Notes: generated from the sequence alone by a model not told the origin. Positions 20,432-31,610 are shown, numbered from the stretch's first letter. The stretch: 64,000 bases of DNA from Macrosoma leucophasiata (GCA_036365455.1 JAWQUS010000004.1:2425501-2489500); one strand, 5' to 3'. A program made the numbers and translations.

Positions 20432-20735
20432 ATTATACGACCCATTGCTGGGCACGAGTCTCTCCCCTTTATGGGGGGAGGCCTGGAGCTTGCTCCACCA
20501 CGCTGCTCCAATGCGGATTGGTGGAGATACGGGTTAGTGATCTACCCACTGTGGGATGTTTTCAAACCGCTCATAAGGCCTCCGACAAGGTTTAACGACT
20601 GCTATCTATCGATATCAACTGGGACCGACGGCTTAACGTGCCCTCCGAAGCACGAAACGCGCATTTTAATTTGCCACTAGCGGTCACCCATCACACACCC
20701 GACCGCGCCCGTAATGCTTAACCGAGTAGATAGGA
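20432..20735 (+). repeat. LINE-derived repeat, family R
   Basis: It contains 'gctgggcacgagtctctcccc', 'ctgctccaatgcggattgg' and 'tgccctccgaagcacg'. The same sequence lies on the minus strand at 50727-51050. The type is uncertain, probably the 3' end of a LINE. Confidence 0.6.
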
Positions 20736-21014
20736 GAGTCAGCAAAGAAAAAAATATCAGCTAAAATTATCTATGATTTATTTAAATTATTGTTATTGAA
20801 GCTTTAGGTAAGGGTAAGATGGGGCTGACATACCATTATGAGAAAAGCCTCTAAAAATATTAGAAATTAAAAAAAAAAAACGAACTAAAGAGGAAATCAT
20901 TGAAAATGCAACCAAGTGTTGCCAATGCTACGGAAATTACTGTTTTTGCAGAAGACCTTTTACAGTTTTGGGCCAAAAATCTATAAATTCTCGCCTACTA
21001 TAGACAGTAAACGT

Positions 21015-21501
21015 ATGTATGTATGTATGTATCTTCACGCCAGGTCCCTAACGGGGTAGGCAGAGAGTGTAGAGCGCCAGATATCCCGGTTCAGACAAAC
21101 CTCTCGTGCCTCGTCTACCTTCATCATTCTCTTCATACATGCACGCCGATTCCTAAGACTTTTGACCCCACCATCAGACAGAACTCGACCTATTTGGTCA
21201 TGGTAGGTCAGCCTTGGTCTTCCTGGGCCTCTGCAACCATCCACATTCGCATTGTATATCTGTTTAGTCATTCGCTCATTCGACATTCTTTCTATATGCC
21301 CGAACCATCGGAGCATGCCTTGTTTCATTTTTACACCGATACTATCATTCACACAAAGTCTCTTTCTTACATCTTCATTACGAACGCGATCGGTGAGTGG
21401 AACACCGCAGATCTTGCGCAAAGATCTCATCTCGACCGCGTTCAACTTACTTTCATGCTCTTTCCTGCATACCCAGCTCTTGCTTCCATATAAAAGCGTT
21501 C
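21015..21501 (-). mobile_element. RTE LINE, 5'-truncated insertion with TSD
   Basis: The minus strand encodes the RTE C-terminal region up to a (TACA)n tail next to 'ttcacgccaggtcc'. ACAGTAAACGT is duplicated exactly at 21004-21014 and 21502-21512. The frame at 21035-21445 covers 136 residues without frameshift and includes MLRWFGHIERM and GRPRLTYHDQIG. Confidence 0.9.
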
Positions 21502-21528
21502 ACAGTAAACGTGAATTGGATTATCAAG

Positions 21529-21813
21529 TTTTACTGGTGGTGGAGTTCCAGTGCAGGCTTTCGAGGGCGTAAGCACCACCGCATACCTAATTTATCTACC
21601 GCTAAATGGTAGTGTTCAGCACTATCGTGTACCGGTTAGATGGTAATACTCATATACCCCGTAATAACTGTCATAGAGAAATAACAACTTAAGTCTCAAG
21701 GGTGGCAACGCATTCTTATTTTGACCTCGGTCTTTGTGAGGGTGTCTATAGGCTGCAGACATCACTTAACATCAATGTGAACTGCATGCTTGTTTGCCAT
21801 CTACCTTACATAA
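21529..21813 (+). repeat. Family A2, full-length copy
   Basis: A complete A2-type copy with 'cgtaataactgtcatagag' in the centre. Confidence 0.8.
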
Positions 21814-21864
21814 AAAATCTCTAAAACCGTAGCAATTTTACGGTAAAACACGGTAATTATTTTT

Positions 21865-22107
21865 TACTGGTGGTAGAGCTCCAGTGACGGAGCTCGCGGG
21901 CGTAGGCACCACCGCATTACTTAATATACTTGGTGGTAACGTATGGCCTTGTAATTTCCGGCACAGAGCTATAACACCTTAGGCCTCGGGAGTGGTAACG
22001 CATCGGCATTTTGACCTCGGTCTTTGTGTGGGTGTCTATCTATAGGCTGCAGTCATCACTTAACAGCAATGTGAACTGCATGCAAGTTTGCCACTTGTAT
22101 TACATAA
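21865..22107 (+). repeat. Family A1 copy with internal deletion
   Basis: The piece between 'taatatactt' and 'ggtggtaacg' (about 45 bp) is missing. Confidence 0.85.
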
Positions 22108-22299
22108 AAAAAACCTATCCAAGACACATTTTTAGAATCCACCTGCTGGCCATATTTCGATAAAGAAGTCTATGATTTTCATCTCTGGAGGATTCACTGG
22201 TAATGTTCTTGAATGGAATAAAGCCAATAATAATTAAGATTATTGGATTTATTACATTCAATGGAACCCAAGAACTAAGAGGTAGGAACAGTTTTTTTT

Positions 22300-22440
22300 A
22301 ATTATTTTATGATGATGGCAAACAAGCGTGTAGTTCATATGAACACTCTCATAACTAAATACTACAGATTTAATAGAAAAATGGATACAAGAACTTGAGG
22401 TCATAATGCAGATGCATTGCCACGTCTAAGGTATAACGTT
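22300..22440 (-). repeat. Family A remnant
   Basis: 'gatggcaaacaagcgtgtagttca' at the 3' end and 'caagaacttgaggtcataatgcagatgc' are recognisable; the rest is lost. Confidence 0.4.
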
Positions 22441-22499
22441 ATTTTGCATCTGTGATAGTAATTTAATCCTAAAAGCCCCACTTACTTAAAAGATATCTT

Positions 22500-22672
22500 T
22501 GAATTTTCACACCTTTCCCAATCCCGGTCCCTCCGTTCCTCTTTAGCTTTGCGTTTAAATATCCCTTTACATCGTAGTAGTTTTTTCTCCAAATCCTTTT
22601 CTGTCGAAGCTGTACGTTTGTGGAACTCCACACCCCACACTATTAGACAAATTCAGACTATTGAAACTTTCA
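22500..22672 (+). mobile_element. LINE ORF2 C-terminus, split by a SINE
   Basis: The frame encodes ...LRLNIPLHRSSFF, SFSVEAVRLWNSTP and IRQIQTIETF. This is the typical end of a Jockey/CR1-type reverse transcriptase ORF ('RLWNSLP...IR...F'). The SINE at 22673 cuts it. The frame and 3' UTR resume at 23004. Confidence 0.75.
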
Positions 22673-22992
22673 CTTTCACTAACTGCCTCAGTAGCGTAGT
22701 GGTAGCAGGCCACTACTATTACGCTGGAGGTCCTGGGTTCGATTCCCGGGTCGGGGACTATCAGAGATAACGGTTTAAAATCCTTTATCTCTGCTTCTAT
22801 TGGGATTTTTCAATTTTCTGGAAGTTTCCCAGTACCCCGGAGTTTGGTAATGTGCCCGGAGATGGCAACAGGTTCGCCACCTGTTACATGGCCTAAAACG
22901 TAACCGGCGAGTCGTGGGTGTTTGCATGTATGATTGAATGCATGCATTTACCTCTGCCTACCCCTTCGGGGATTACAGGAGTGAAGTTACGA
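22673..22992 (+). mobile_element. SINE family B, full-length copy with 11-bp TSD (family description)
   Basis: The head has an A-box-like 'tagcgtagtggtagcagg' and a B-box 'gggttcgattcccggg'. A body of about 200 bp follows, then the 3' end 'ctctgcctaccccttcggggattacagg.gtgaagttacg'. TGAAACTTTCA is duplicated exactly at 22662-22672 and 22993-23003. It is almost identical to the copy at 61049-61358, so the family was active recently. The 3' end resembles the RTE LINE 3' end. Confidence 0.9.
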
Positions 22993-23003
22993 TGAAACTT
23001 TCA

Positions 23004-23320
23004 AACGTCAAGTTAAGGCCCATTATCTTTCTTCTCTTTAAATGTTATGTGTATATATTTCTTTCTTTATTATGTATTTTTATTTGCTATTGTTCACTGT
23101 CGTTTCCAATTTCTATTTTTTTTTTATCATACTGTCAGTACTTATTGTAGCACACCCTGCCAGTTTAATTTTAAGTATTTCTTTCGATTTTTGGGTTGCC
23201 TGGAAGAAATCGCTCTTTTAGCGATAAGGCCGCCCTTAGTATCACACATTTTTTAAGTGTTTTTTTTGTATAAATGTTATTTTGGTGTGCAATAAAGAGT
23301 ATTTGTTGTTGTAATTATGG
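23004..23320 (+). mobile_element. LINE C-terminus and 3' UTR, continuation
   Basis: It continues the LINE interrupted at 22672, encoding KRQVKAHY-like residues and then the UTR with 'gttgcctggaagaaatcgc'. It ends near 'gtgcaataaagagtatt'. Confidence 0.75.
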
Positions 23321-23598
23321 GACCATTAATTACTATCTAATATGAACACGATAATACCAGAGAATATGTAATAATACTACGTATAGAATGGACACTTCGA
23401 CGTCCCGCCCGATTTCCGCGCCTCATCCAACCACCTCCCCTCTTATGGGCGACGGTTGGTACTCGTATTTTCTACGTGTTACGCACACAGGTGCACGTGT
23501 AAATACACGTCACTGATTGATGTCTATGTAATAGAGACCAAATTAAGCGTTTGTATGGAATTTTGGCGGAGTGTCCGCGGTGTGTTAATACTCAACAC

Positions 23599-23899
23599 CA
23601 TAGAGCAACTCGGCCCACCGGTCGCGGAGGACCGGAGGGGAGTAGCCATAGCGTTTATTACCGATGCAAAACTGTCTGTCATTTTTTGCGTAGGGAAATA
23701 CGTGTGACACACACTCACACTAAAAAAATCGTCTATTACTACGACACTCACACCTTGACTTTAACAAAATACATTAATAATTTCACGCACACATTTAAAT
23801 ATCTGGGCGACAGCCATAGGACCATTTGGTCTTGTACTTTGACAGAGAGGAAAGCCTGCATATGGCTTCTCCCCTCCGGTCCGCCGCGGTTGCTCTATG
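23599..23899. mobile_element. hAT-type MITE (CATAGAGCAAC ends), second copy
   Basis: About 300 bp, inverted relative to 2653-2942. It is flanked by CTCAACAC (23591-23598) and TTCAACAC (23900-23907), an 8-bp duplication with one mismatch. Confidence 0.75.
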
Positions 23900-23934
23900 T
23901 TCAACACTAACCTATAAATAGGTGGTGCCTATAA

Positions 23935-24245
23935 AATCTAAATCTATACAAATAAATAAAATTGGAGTGTCTGTTTGTAATATAAAAATAACCGCTTTTC
24001 ACTAAATGCTTAAGTATGTTTACACGGTACAAATACCAAAACAACATTTTTTACAATTTTTGTCTATCTGTATGTTTGGCGGGGCTAGTCTTGGGAACGG
24101 CCGGACCGATTTTGACGGGATTTTCACTGGCAGATAGCTGATGTAATACCTTAGGCTACTTTTATACTAGCTGCGCCCACGACTACGTCCGGGTAGATGA
24201 ACAATCATAAATTCTCACGCGGGCGAAGTCGCGGGCACAGCTAAA
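23935..24245 (+). repeat. Helitron-like element, family F
   Basis: 'aaataaataaaattggagtg' through 'ctggcagatagctgatg' to 'gcgggcgaagtcgcgggcac'. The first 200 bp recur at 63783-64000. The right end forms an inverted pair with 'agctgcgcccacgactacg'. Confidence 0.55.
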
Positions 24246-24532
24246 CCATAAGTAAATATAACCAGTGCGCCACCGAGCCGATGCCATGCCATTTCAATTT
24301 TTCAAGCTCGTGGGTGGCAGATGTAAAGTTTTATTAACACAGCGAAATAATTATCGTTTTTCAATAATGTCGAGTTTACTCAAATCTTTCGGAATTCATT
24401 ATAACATTAAACCATCATGCTTTTTCGGTATATCTTTATTTATAGGCTGTTACTATGGCAAAAGATTGAAAATTAATTTTGTTATAGTATCATCAACGCG
24501 GTAAAGAAGGATACAGTGAATTTGTTGATTTT
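24246..24532. other. Unassigned spacer
   Basis: A 79-codon plus-strand frame (24265-24504) has no recognisable family. I do not call it a gene. Confidence 0.4.
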
Positions 24533-24807
24533 TTTTACTGGTGGTAGAGCTCCAGTGACGGAGCTCGCGGGCGTAGGCATACTTGCCGCTAAATGGAAGC
24601 AGTTCAACACTATCGTGTTCCGGTCAGGTGGTAATGTATGGCTCTGTAATTTCCGTCACAGAGGCACAATACCTTAGGCCTCAGAAGTGGTAACGCATCT
24701 GCATTTTGACCTCTGGTCTTTGTGTGGGTGTTTATAGGCTGCAGTCATCACTTAACATCAATGTGAACTACACGCTTGTTTACCACTTTCATTAGGTACA
24801 TTAAAAA
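24533..24807 (+). repeat. Family A1 copy with internal deletion
   Basis: Lacks 'ccaccgcattacctaata' near the 5' end; the rest is complete. Confidence 0.85.
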
Positions 24808-24930
24808 ATACAGTTCATAGTGATGGTCAATACTGTAGCTGGAAGATAAAACTAGAGATTCAAGATCAATAAAGATGCGTTGCACTGGCAACGCATCCTT
24901 ATTGTCCTAAGGCCTGAGCTACACGATGGC
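24808..24930. repeat. Family A snap-back pair
   Basis: A minus-strand A 3' remnant runs into the palindrome GATGCGTTGC-ACTG-GCAACGCATC and continues as a plus-strand A scrap ('gcaacgcatcc...aaggcct'). Confidence 0.45.
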
Positions 24931-24954
24931 ACTGAATTTCATTCAGCGGCGATA

Positions 24955-25322
24955 GTCTTTATTATTATTTTTTTTATGATGGCAGATATATGACATCGCG
25001 GACTTTTTGTAGATTTACCAAAGAGGAAATATTTCACGATACATTGTTTTGTTATATTTCAGAATATAATAAAGGTAGCGTCTTCGATGAAAGCTACCAG
25101 GCGGCTTGATTTTTCCGACACCTTCAATATTTATCGTTATATTCTTTTCAATTTATTCAACACTGAAGAACTATCAGTAAAAATCTCCAAAAATCTTTCT
25201 TGGCATGACTAATAATATTCGTTCCAAATTACAGCTTTCTAGTACTCAGTCTCTGAGCTATGCTACGGACAGTCCGAACAGACGGACGGACGAACGGACA
25301 CTGTGAAACTACAAGGGTTCCT
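24955..25322 (+). repeat. Family P-like repeat
   Basis: It ends with 'cagacggacggacgaacggac' and 'aagggttcc', the usual right part of the 'accggccaagtgcgagtcgg' repeat of moths. Confidence 0.4.
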
Positions 25323-25590
25323 TTTTTAATGTAATGAAGGTGGCAAACAAGGATGCAGTTCACACTGATGTTTACTGATGACTGCCTATATAGACACCCA
25401 CACTAAGACCAGAGGTCAAAATGCAGTTGCGTTGCCACCCCTGAGACCTTATTGTTGTTATGTCTCTGTGATAGTCTGTGATGTCTCTGTATTACGAGGC
25501 CATACATTACCATCTAACCGGAACACGATAGTGCTGAACACTACCAGCTTTGGCGGCCGATAGATCTTGCACTGTAACTTTACCATTAGT
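25323..25590 (-). repeat. Family A2 copy, diverged
   Basis: Both ends are recognisable; the centre is partly duplicated ('tgtctctgtgatagtctgtgatgtctctg'). Confidence 0.75.
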
Positions 25591-25698
25591 AAAATAATAT
25601 GCTACGGAACCCCTTAAAATCAGGATGAAAAGTATGGATACGAAATAGTCACTTCTTTCTCTAAACTTAGGCCTGGTCACGATAATACCTAAATGGTA

Positions 25699-25961
25699 AC
25701 AAGAAAACCTTCCTGCCTCCACACCATTCAAACCTACTTAACTGCATCTTTTGATCCACCGTATTGACGTTTTGTGTATCTAATATCACACCCATCTATT
25801 TCACCTACAAAAGGTGTTGCTTTTTCCGATCCTATATAATTAGGGGCCACACAATTGGGTCCAGATTACGCCATAGAGTCATCTTAATGACTTCCGGTTT
25901 TTACTTTCGTTCGATCAGCTCAGTTGTAGTTGATTTTTAAGACGAATTCCGTAAAACATGC
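25699..25961. repeat. Family H, partial copy
   Basis: It shares 'tccacaccattcaaacctac', 'ttttgatccac.gtattgacg' and 'ttaggggccacacaattggg' with the units at 26283 and 26836. Confidence 0.65.
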
Positions 25962-25966
25962 AAAAC

Positions 25967-26275
25967 TGCCTCAGTAGCGTAATGGTAGCAGGCCACTACT
26001 ACTATGCTGGGGGTCCTGGTTTTATTCCCAGATCGGAGACTATCAGAGATAACGGTTTAAAAATCCTTTAACTCTGGGATTATCTCTATTGGGATTTTTC
26101 CATTTTCTGGAAGTTTCCCAGTACCTCGGAGTTTGGTTATGTGCCCGGAGATGGCATCAAGTTCGCAACCTGTTACCAAAACGGAACCGGCGAGTCATGG
26201 GTGTTTGCATGTATGCTTGAATGCATGCATTCACCTCTGTCTACCCCTTCGGGGATTACAGGCGTGAAGTAACGT
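25967..26275 (+). mobile_element. SINE family B copy, head damaged
   Basis: Complete in layout; the B-box is mutated to 'ggttttattccc'. No clear target duplication. Confidence 0.8.
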
Positions 26276-26282
26276 ACGTTAT

Positions 26283-26760
26283 TTACTGAGGATGGCAAAC
26301 AAGCATGCGCTTAGTCTACTTAATCGGTCCAGTGCTTTTGGAGCATATTTTCTGTGACAGAGAACCAGACACGCTAGACATGTTATTAGGATTCTGATTT
26401 TACGTTCAAGGTGCTGAACTCTAAAAAACTGCATAAATAAAAACTATGGATATGCGTGAAAACTTGATTAGGGTTTTATCAGAACTGCTACAAATGGAAT
26501 CAACAAAACCTTCCAGTCTCCACACCATTCAAACCTACTTAACTGCATCTTTTGATCCACGGTATTGACGTATTGTGTATCTCATATCACACCCATCCGT
26601 TTCACCTACAATAGGTGTTGCTATTTCCGATCCTATGTAATTAGGGGCCACACAATTGGGTCGAGATAACGCCATAGAATCGTTTTAACTTCTGTTTTTA
26701 CTTTCGTTTGATCAGCTCAGTTGATTTTTACGGCGTATTCCGTAAAAGATGCCTTTATAT
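26283..26760. repeat. Family H, unit 1
   Basis: About 480 bp beginning 'gaggatggcaaacaagcatgc', which resembles the inverted 3' end of family A, and ending 'ggcgtattccgtaaaagat'. No open frame is conserved. Confidence 0.65.
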
Positions 26761-26835
26761 AGTTTCTTTAAAATTTTCTCGAATGTACGGCATTTTAGTC
26801 AGTTTCTGTAAATATCCTTATAATTTTTTTTTAAT

Positions 26836-27324
26836 TTACTGAGGATGGCAAAAAAGAATGCGCTTAGACAACTTAATCAGTCCAGTGCTTTTGGAGCAGA
26901 TTTTCTGTGACAGACAACCAGACGCACTAGAAATGTAATTAGATTTGATTCTGGTTTTACGTTCAAGGTGCTGAACTCTAAAAAACTGAAAGAATAAAAA
27001 CTATGGATATGCGTCAAACCTTCACTTCATTCTTGATTAGGGTTTTAACAGAACTGCTACAAATGGAAACAACAAAACCTTCCAGCCTCCACACCATTCA
27101 AACCTACTTAACTGCATCTTTTGATCCACGGTATTGACGTATTGTGTATCTCATATCACTCCCATCCGTTTCACATACAAAAGGTGTTGCTATTTCCGAT
27201 CCTATGTAATTAGGGGCCACATAATTGGGTCGAGATAACGCCATAGAATCGTCTTAATAACTTCTGTTTTTACTTTCGTTTGATCAGCTCAGTTGATTTT
27301 TACGGCGTATTTCGTAAAAGATAT
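26836..27324. repeat. Family H, unit 2
   Basis: A near-copy of unit 1 in the same orientation, offset 553 bp. It may be a tandem duplicate or a second insertion. Confidence 0.65.
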
Positions 27325-27370
27325 CTATAATTCCTTTTCAATTTTCTGTGATTTAGGGTGTTTCAATCAA

Positions 27371-27655
27371 ACTGCCTCAGCAGCCTAGTGATAGCAGGCC
27401 ACTACCACTAGGTACGCTGGGGTCCGGCTTAGATTTCCGGGTCATAATCAGTAATATCAGTCATAATCAGTCATATCAGAGATAACGATGTAAAATCCTT
27501 TATCTCTGGTCCTGGAGTTTTGCCCTTTTCTGACAGTTTCCGAAGTTTGGTTATGTGTCCGGAGTTGTCAACAGACTCGCCAAAACGTAATCGGCGAATC
27601 GTGGGTGTTTGCATGTTTAGGATTCGGAGATTACAGGCGTGAAGTTACCTACGTT
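27371..27655 (+). mobile_element. SINE family B copy, worn
   Basis: The head is recognisable ('actgcctcagcagcctagtg'); the body has deletions and a repeated 'gtaatatcagtcataatcagt' stretch. Confidence 0.7.
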
Positions 27656-27659
27656 TTTT

Positions 27660-28077
27660 TATCTACTTAATAAGGGATCCGTTCAAAAACTCCAGTAACA
27701 AGCTGAAAAAAAAATATTTGAGAAATTGCTTACATCGCGTGGTTAAGCGTTAATAGTCCACCACAGCTTTATGTTTAAATTGGATACTTAGCTTATATGG
27801 TCCATTTTTGCCTGTTTAATTAATTAGTCCTTATCAAAAGACACATCTATCATCTCTGATATTTAAAGTAGAAAATATTTGTCGCTAACACAAAGCAATT
27901 TGGTCTAATAAGTTAATAGTAACAACGATAAGAAAATGTATTTCCCTAAAAAGCGCGCCGCACCGTGAGGTCAAAGTATCCCCGAGCGGCAATGTGCCCT
28001 TCGCCCGTGTAGACAGCTCTTTTGTGTATAAAAACATCCGTCAATATGTATTCGAATTATGTTACTAATAAGTATTA
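27660..28077. other. Unassigned spacer
   Basis: No gene or repeat recognised. Confidence 0.4.
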
Positions 28078-28440
28078 AAAACCGGTCAAGTGCGAGTCGG
28101 ACACGCACACGAAGTGTTCAGTACCATTATCTATATATTTTTTAACTAAATATTCTGTGCATATTTCAAGTAACTAAAAGCGTTCTTATTGTAATAAAGG
28201 CAGCTGAAAAACATCATCTGTGAAAATTTCAACTGTCTGGCTATCACGGCTCATGAGATACAGCCTGGTAACGGACGGACTGACAAACGAACAGAGAGAT
28301 AGACGGATATACAGACGGACAGCGGAGTCTTGGTAATAGCGTCCCGTTTTGGGAACACATTTTTTTTTGTGAAAAGATACCGTTTTACCAACGTAAGTAA
28401 GCATATAGCACCCGCGTGAAGCCAGGCGGGTCGCTAATAT
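28078..28440 (+). repeat. Family P repeat, longest copy
   Basis: It starts 'aaaaccggtcaagtgcgagtc' and ends near 'gtcccgttttgggaacac' and 'gccaggcgggtcgctaa'. No coding capacity. A common moth repeat of unclear class. Confidence 0.5.
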
Positions 28441-28810
28441 TACATTGCAAAAGTTTGTCATATAATGAGATAACGTTATATGCTATAATCCTATCAACAT
28501 CCTGCGGCACGTACAGCACCAAACATCTCGCTGTGGTTCGACACAAGGCCCATTTTTTCATTTTTCTCCTGTTTTTATAATATCAGGCAACTAAGTAGGT
28601 AAACATACTTCCACTTCGGAAAAACCTTTATACCGTTATCCGCACCTACGTGCGAGATTTTTTTACATTCATAAGTTATGTGCCTATTTACAAGCGATAC
28701 TGGAAAATGGACTATAAAATTTAAATAATAAGGTTACCATATATTTTAGGGAAAAGAGAAACTTATAAATAACTTTGTTGTCTGTCTTGTAAAGATTATT
28801 TCCCCCTACT
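28441..28810. other. Unassigned spacer
   Basis: Nothing recognised. Confidence 0.4.
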
Positions 28811-28820
28811 AATCAACGTG

Positions 28821-29132
28821 AACTGCCTCGGTAGCCTAGTGGTAGCAGGCCACTACTACTACGCTGAGGTCCTGGGTTCGATTCCCGGGTAGGGGGTTGT
28901 CAGAGATAATGGTGTAGTCTTTTATCTCTGGTTCTAGTGGGTTTTTTCCATTTTCTGGAAATTTCCCAGTACCTCAAAGTTTGGTAATGTGCCTGGAGAT
29001 GTCAACTGGCTCACCACCTGTTACATGGGCCAAAACGTAACCGGCGAATCGTGGGTGTTTGCATGTATGCATGTATTTACCTCTGCCTACCCCTTCGGGG
29101 ATTACAGGCGTGAAGTTACGTTTACGTTTTTT
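28821..29132 (+). mobile_element. SINE family B, full-length copy with 10-bp TSD
   Basis: The head and 3' end are complete ('gaagttacgtttacg' plus T run). AATCAACGTG is duplicated exactly at 28811-28820 and 29133-29142. Confidence 0.9.
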
Positions 29133-29247
29133 AATCAACGTGTGCACTTGCTACGACAAATAGCTGAGATGGGTGCCATTTTTCTTGGCTTCACATAAAC
29201 ATACCCTTAATTTAGTTTCTCTCGTTATTTTCTTTCCTTTGTATTAA

Positions 29248-29367
29248 CTCAGGGGTGGCAACGCATCTATATTTTGACCTCTGGTTCTCTACAGATGTCT
29301 ATAGGGTGCAGTCATCACTTAACATCAATGTGAACTACATGCTGATTTGCCACCTTCATTAAAAACA
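29248..29367 (+). repeat. Family A2 3' fragment
   Basis: 5'-truncated at 'aactcaggggtggcaacgc'. Confidence 0.7.
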
Positions 29368-29900
29368 CTGGGTTGTCTTGGGTTGCCTGAAACACTGGTT
29401 TTACCTAGTTCATGCAACCAAAATATGAAAATTTGTTAAATATTAAGTAAATATTAAGACATTTTTGTAAAACTTTCATATTTTTTTCAAATAAATAATT
29501 ATTGTATTGTATTGTATTACATAAAAAAAACATCGGTTTTCGGTGCGCGATCGTCACTCAAAAATATTTTTGCTCCAACTTCCATTGGTCCTTCGAGCTA
29601 TGTGCTCTTCCCCATGGCATCATGAATGTAATTGAAAGTTTTAAAGTTTTGGGGTTAAATACTTATCAGAATCAGATTCTCAGATAGTTGTGTGTCAGTA
29701 TTAGTATTCAGAAAATCTGTCGAATTTCTCAAATGAAATTGCGGAGAGTTGCTCAAAGTATTTGGTCAGAAATCGGTATTACCGAAGGAATAAGAATTTG
29801 GTTCTTGAGAATGGGTTTAGGTTCCTGTTTGGAATGATACTTATTTAATTTGTACCGTATCTTCATGTTTCTATTCACGAAGAACTTTTTTGCATGGTTA
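29368..29900. other. Unassigned spacer
   Basis: Contains a short ATTGT tandem (about 29499-29520); nothing else recognised. Confidence 0.4.
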
Positions 29901-29904
29901 TACG

Positions 29905-30345
29905 TTTATCGGTGGTAGAGCTCCAGGGACGGAGCTCGCGGGATTTGGCACCACCGTACTACTTAATTAACTTGTTGCCAAATGGTTTTGTGTCGCACTA
30001 TCGGGTTTCAGTTAGGAGATAATGATGGTGGCCAGAAATTACAGGGCTCTACGCTCGGCGCAGTGGCATAAGAGCCTAGGCCACAGGAGTGGCATCGCAT
30101 CTACATTGAAATCTCTGGTTTTAAGGCTACATAATTGTAAGAATTGGAACGCAACCAAAAAGTTTACCATTTTTGTCGTAAGGGGTCGCCTCTCTCTCTC
30201 GCTGTCAAAACTGTATGAATAAGATCTGCTAAAATAAATTACACGTTTAATTAAATACTTGCTATATTCTTCATAATATTCCTACAATAATACACTTACC
30301 CTCAATGTGAACTGTATGGTTGTTTGTCACTTCATGACTTAAAAA
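29905..30345 (+). repeat. Family A copy interrupted by about 170 bp
   Basis: The 5' part ends near 30125 ('atctctggttttaaggc') and the last 45 bp ('ctcaatgtgaactgtatgg' to poly(A)) reappear at about 30303. The filler is not a repeat I recognise. Confidence 0.6.
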
Positions 30346-30689
30346 AATGTTTTGCCTACATCTACATGAACCAGAGAAGTAAAGGAATAATTACAGAAAC
30401 ATCTATCTGTGTTTCTGTAGGTACTCGTATATGACGCGTAATTTCAGCGCATATCAAGCGAAACAGAATGTCCGAGTTGGAAAATCCTCCCGGTTTTGTT
30501 TCCAAAAGGCAGCGCTGACGTGTGGGAAGCGAAATCAACCTGATTTGATGCACTCTTCATATCACTGTAACCATTGTCACTCCATTTGTAATCACGGAGT
30601 GGAATGTTAAGGGAAAACGAATGAACGGATGTTAATGATACTTTTAAAAGAATTTTGGCTTCGTAATAACTACAAGAGGCAAAACAACT

Positions 30690-30760
30690 AAAGCCTCGAA
30701 GTACACCTACCTTCCACCCGGAGATCAAACTCACGACCCTAGGATAGCATAGCATAAGTA
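30690..30760 (-). repeat. Possible tRNA-like scrap
   Basis: Contains a B-box-like sequence on the minus strand ('gagtttgatctccggg'). Too short to classify. Confidence 0.25.
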
Positions 30761-30826
30761 CCCACTAGAATATTGAGGCAGTTAAAAAATATAATATCGT
30801 TAATTATAAAAAAGTATATGACTTAC

Positions 30827-30880
30827 GTAAATTCACGCCTGTAATCCCCGAAAGGGTAGGCAGAGGTAAATGCATGTTTT
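30827..30880 (-). repeat. SINE family B 3' fragment
   Basis: Only the last 50 bp are present ('cacgcctgtaatccccgaaa'). Confidence 0.7.
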
Positions 30881-31268
30881 AAAAGCAAAACAATCCAACC
30901 ACTATTATTCCAATTCACTAGCCATCCACAATTATGAACGCTCGAGACAAAAAGGGATATTTTAACTACATCATCCCTAAATTCGCTTTGAAGTTCCTTT
31001 TTCAAATATTGACTGATTCTAATGGTATTATTGTTTTTAGAATGGCGGCTCCCGCGAGTGTTGGTAGTAGGCTATTGGATCGGCTTCATGACGATCGAGG
31101 ACTTTATTCAAAGCATGAAGTAATATGTTAGAATAATTATTATATTTTGCATTTAAAAATGAAAACAAAAACCACCGATTGCGCTTTTATTTTTTAGTAT
31201 TTTCAGCGAAATTCGCAAAAGCTTACTCATTATTATTTGGGACCAAACATTTACGTAAAAATAAATAC

Positions 31269-31570
31269 TAACTTCATGCCTGTAATATCCGAAGGGGTAG
31301 ACAGAGATAAATGCATGCATTAGAGTATACATGCAAACACCCTCGATTCGCTGGGTACCTTTTGGACCATGTAACAGGTGGCTAGATTGTAGACATAGCG
31401 GAGCACATTACCAAATTCCGAGGTACTGGAAATCTTCTAGAGAATTAAAAAATCCCGATAGAACCAAAGATAAAGGATTTTACACCAGTGTTTTTGATAG
31501 CCCCCGACCTGGGAATCGAACCCAGGATCCCAGCGCTGTAGTAGTGACCTGCTACCTATTACCTATACTA
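31269..31570 (-). mobile_element. SINE family B copy, near full length
   Basis: The head is at the right end ('gggaatcgaacccaggatcc' is the inverted B-box). A further B 3' scrap in plus orientation follows at 31587-31610. Confidence 0.8.
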
Positions 31571-31610
31571 TTAACTACTACTAGAATACAGGCGTGAGGT
31601 TACGTTTTTT

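Noticed and set aside
21023..21493. 156-codon plus-strand frame
   Set aside because: It is the antisense shadow of the RTE LINE fragment, and the same shadow appears opposite every RTE copy.
24265..24504. 79-codon plus-strand frame
   Set aside because: No family signature, no splice or promoter context; length compatible with chance.
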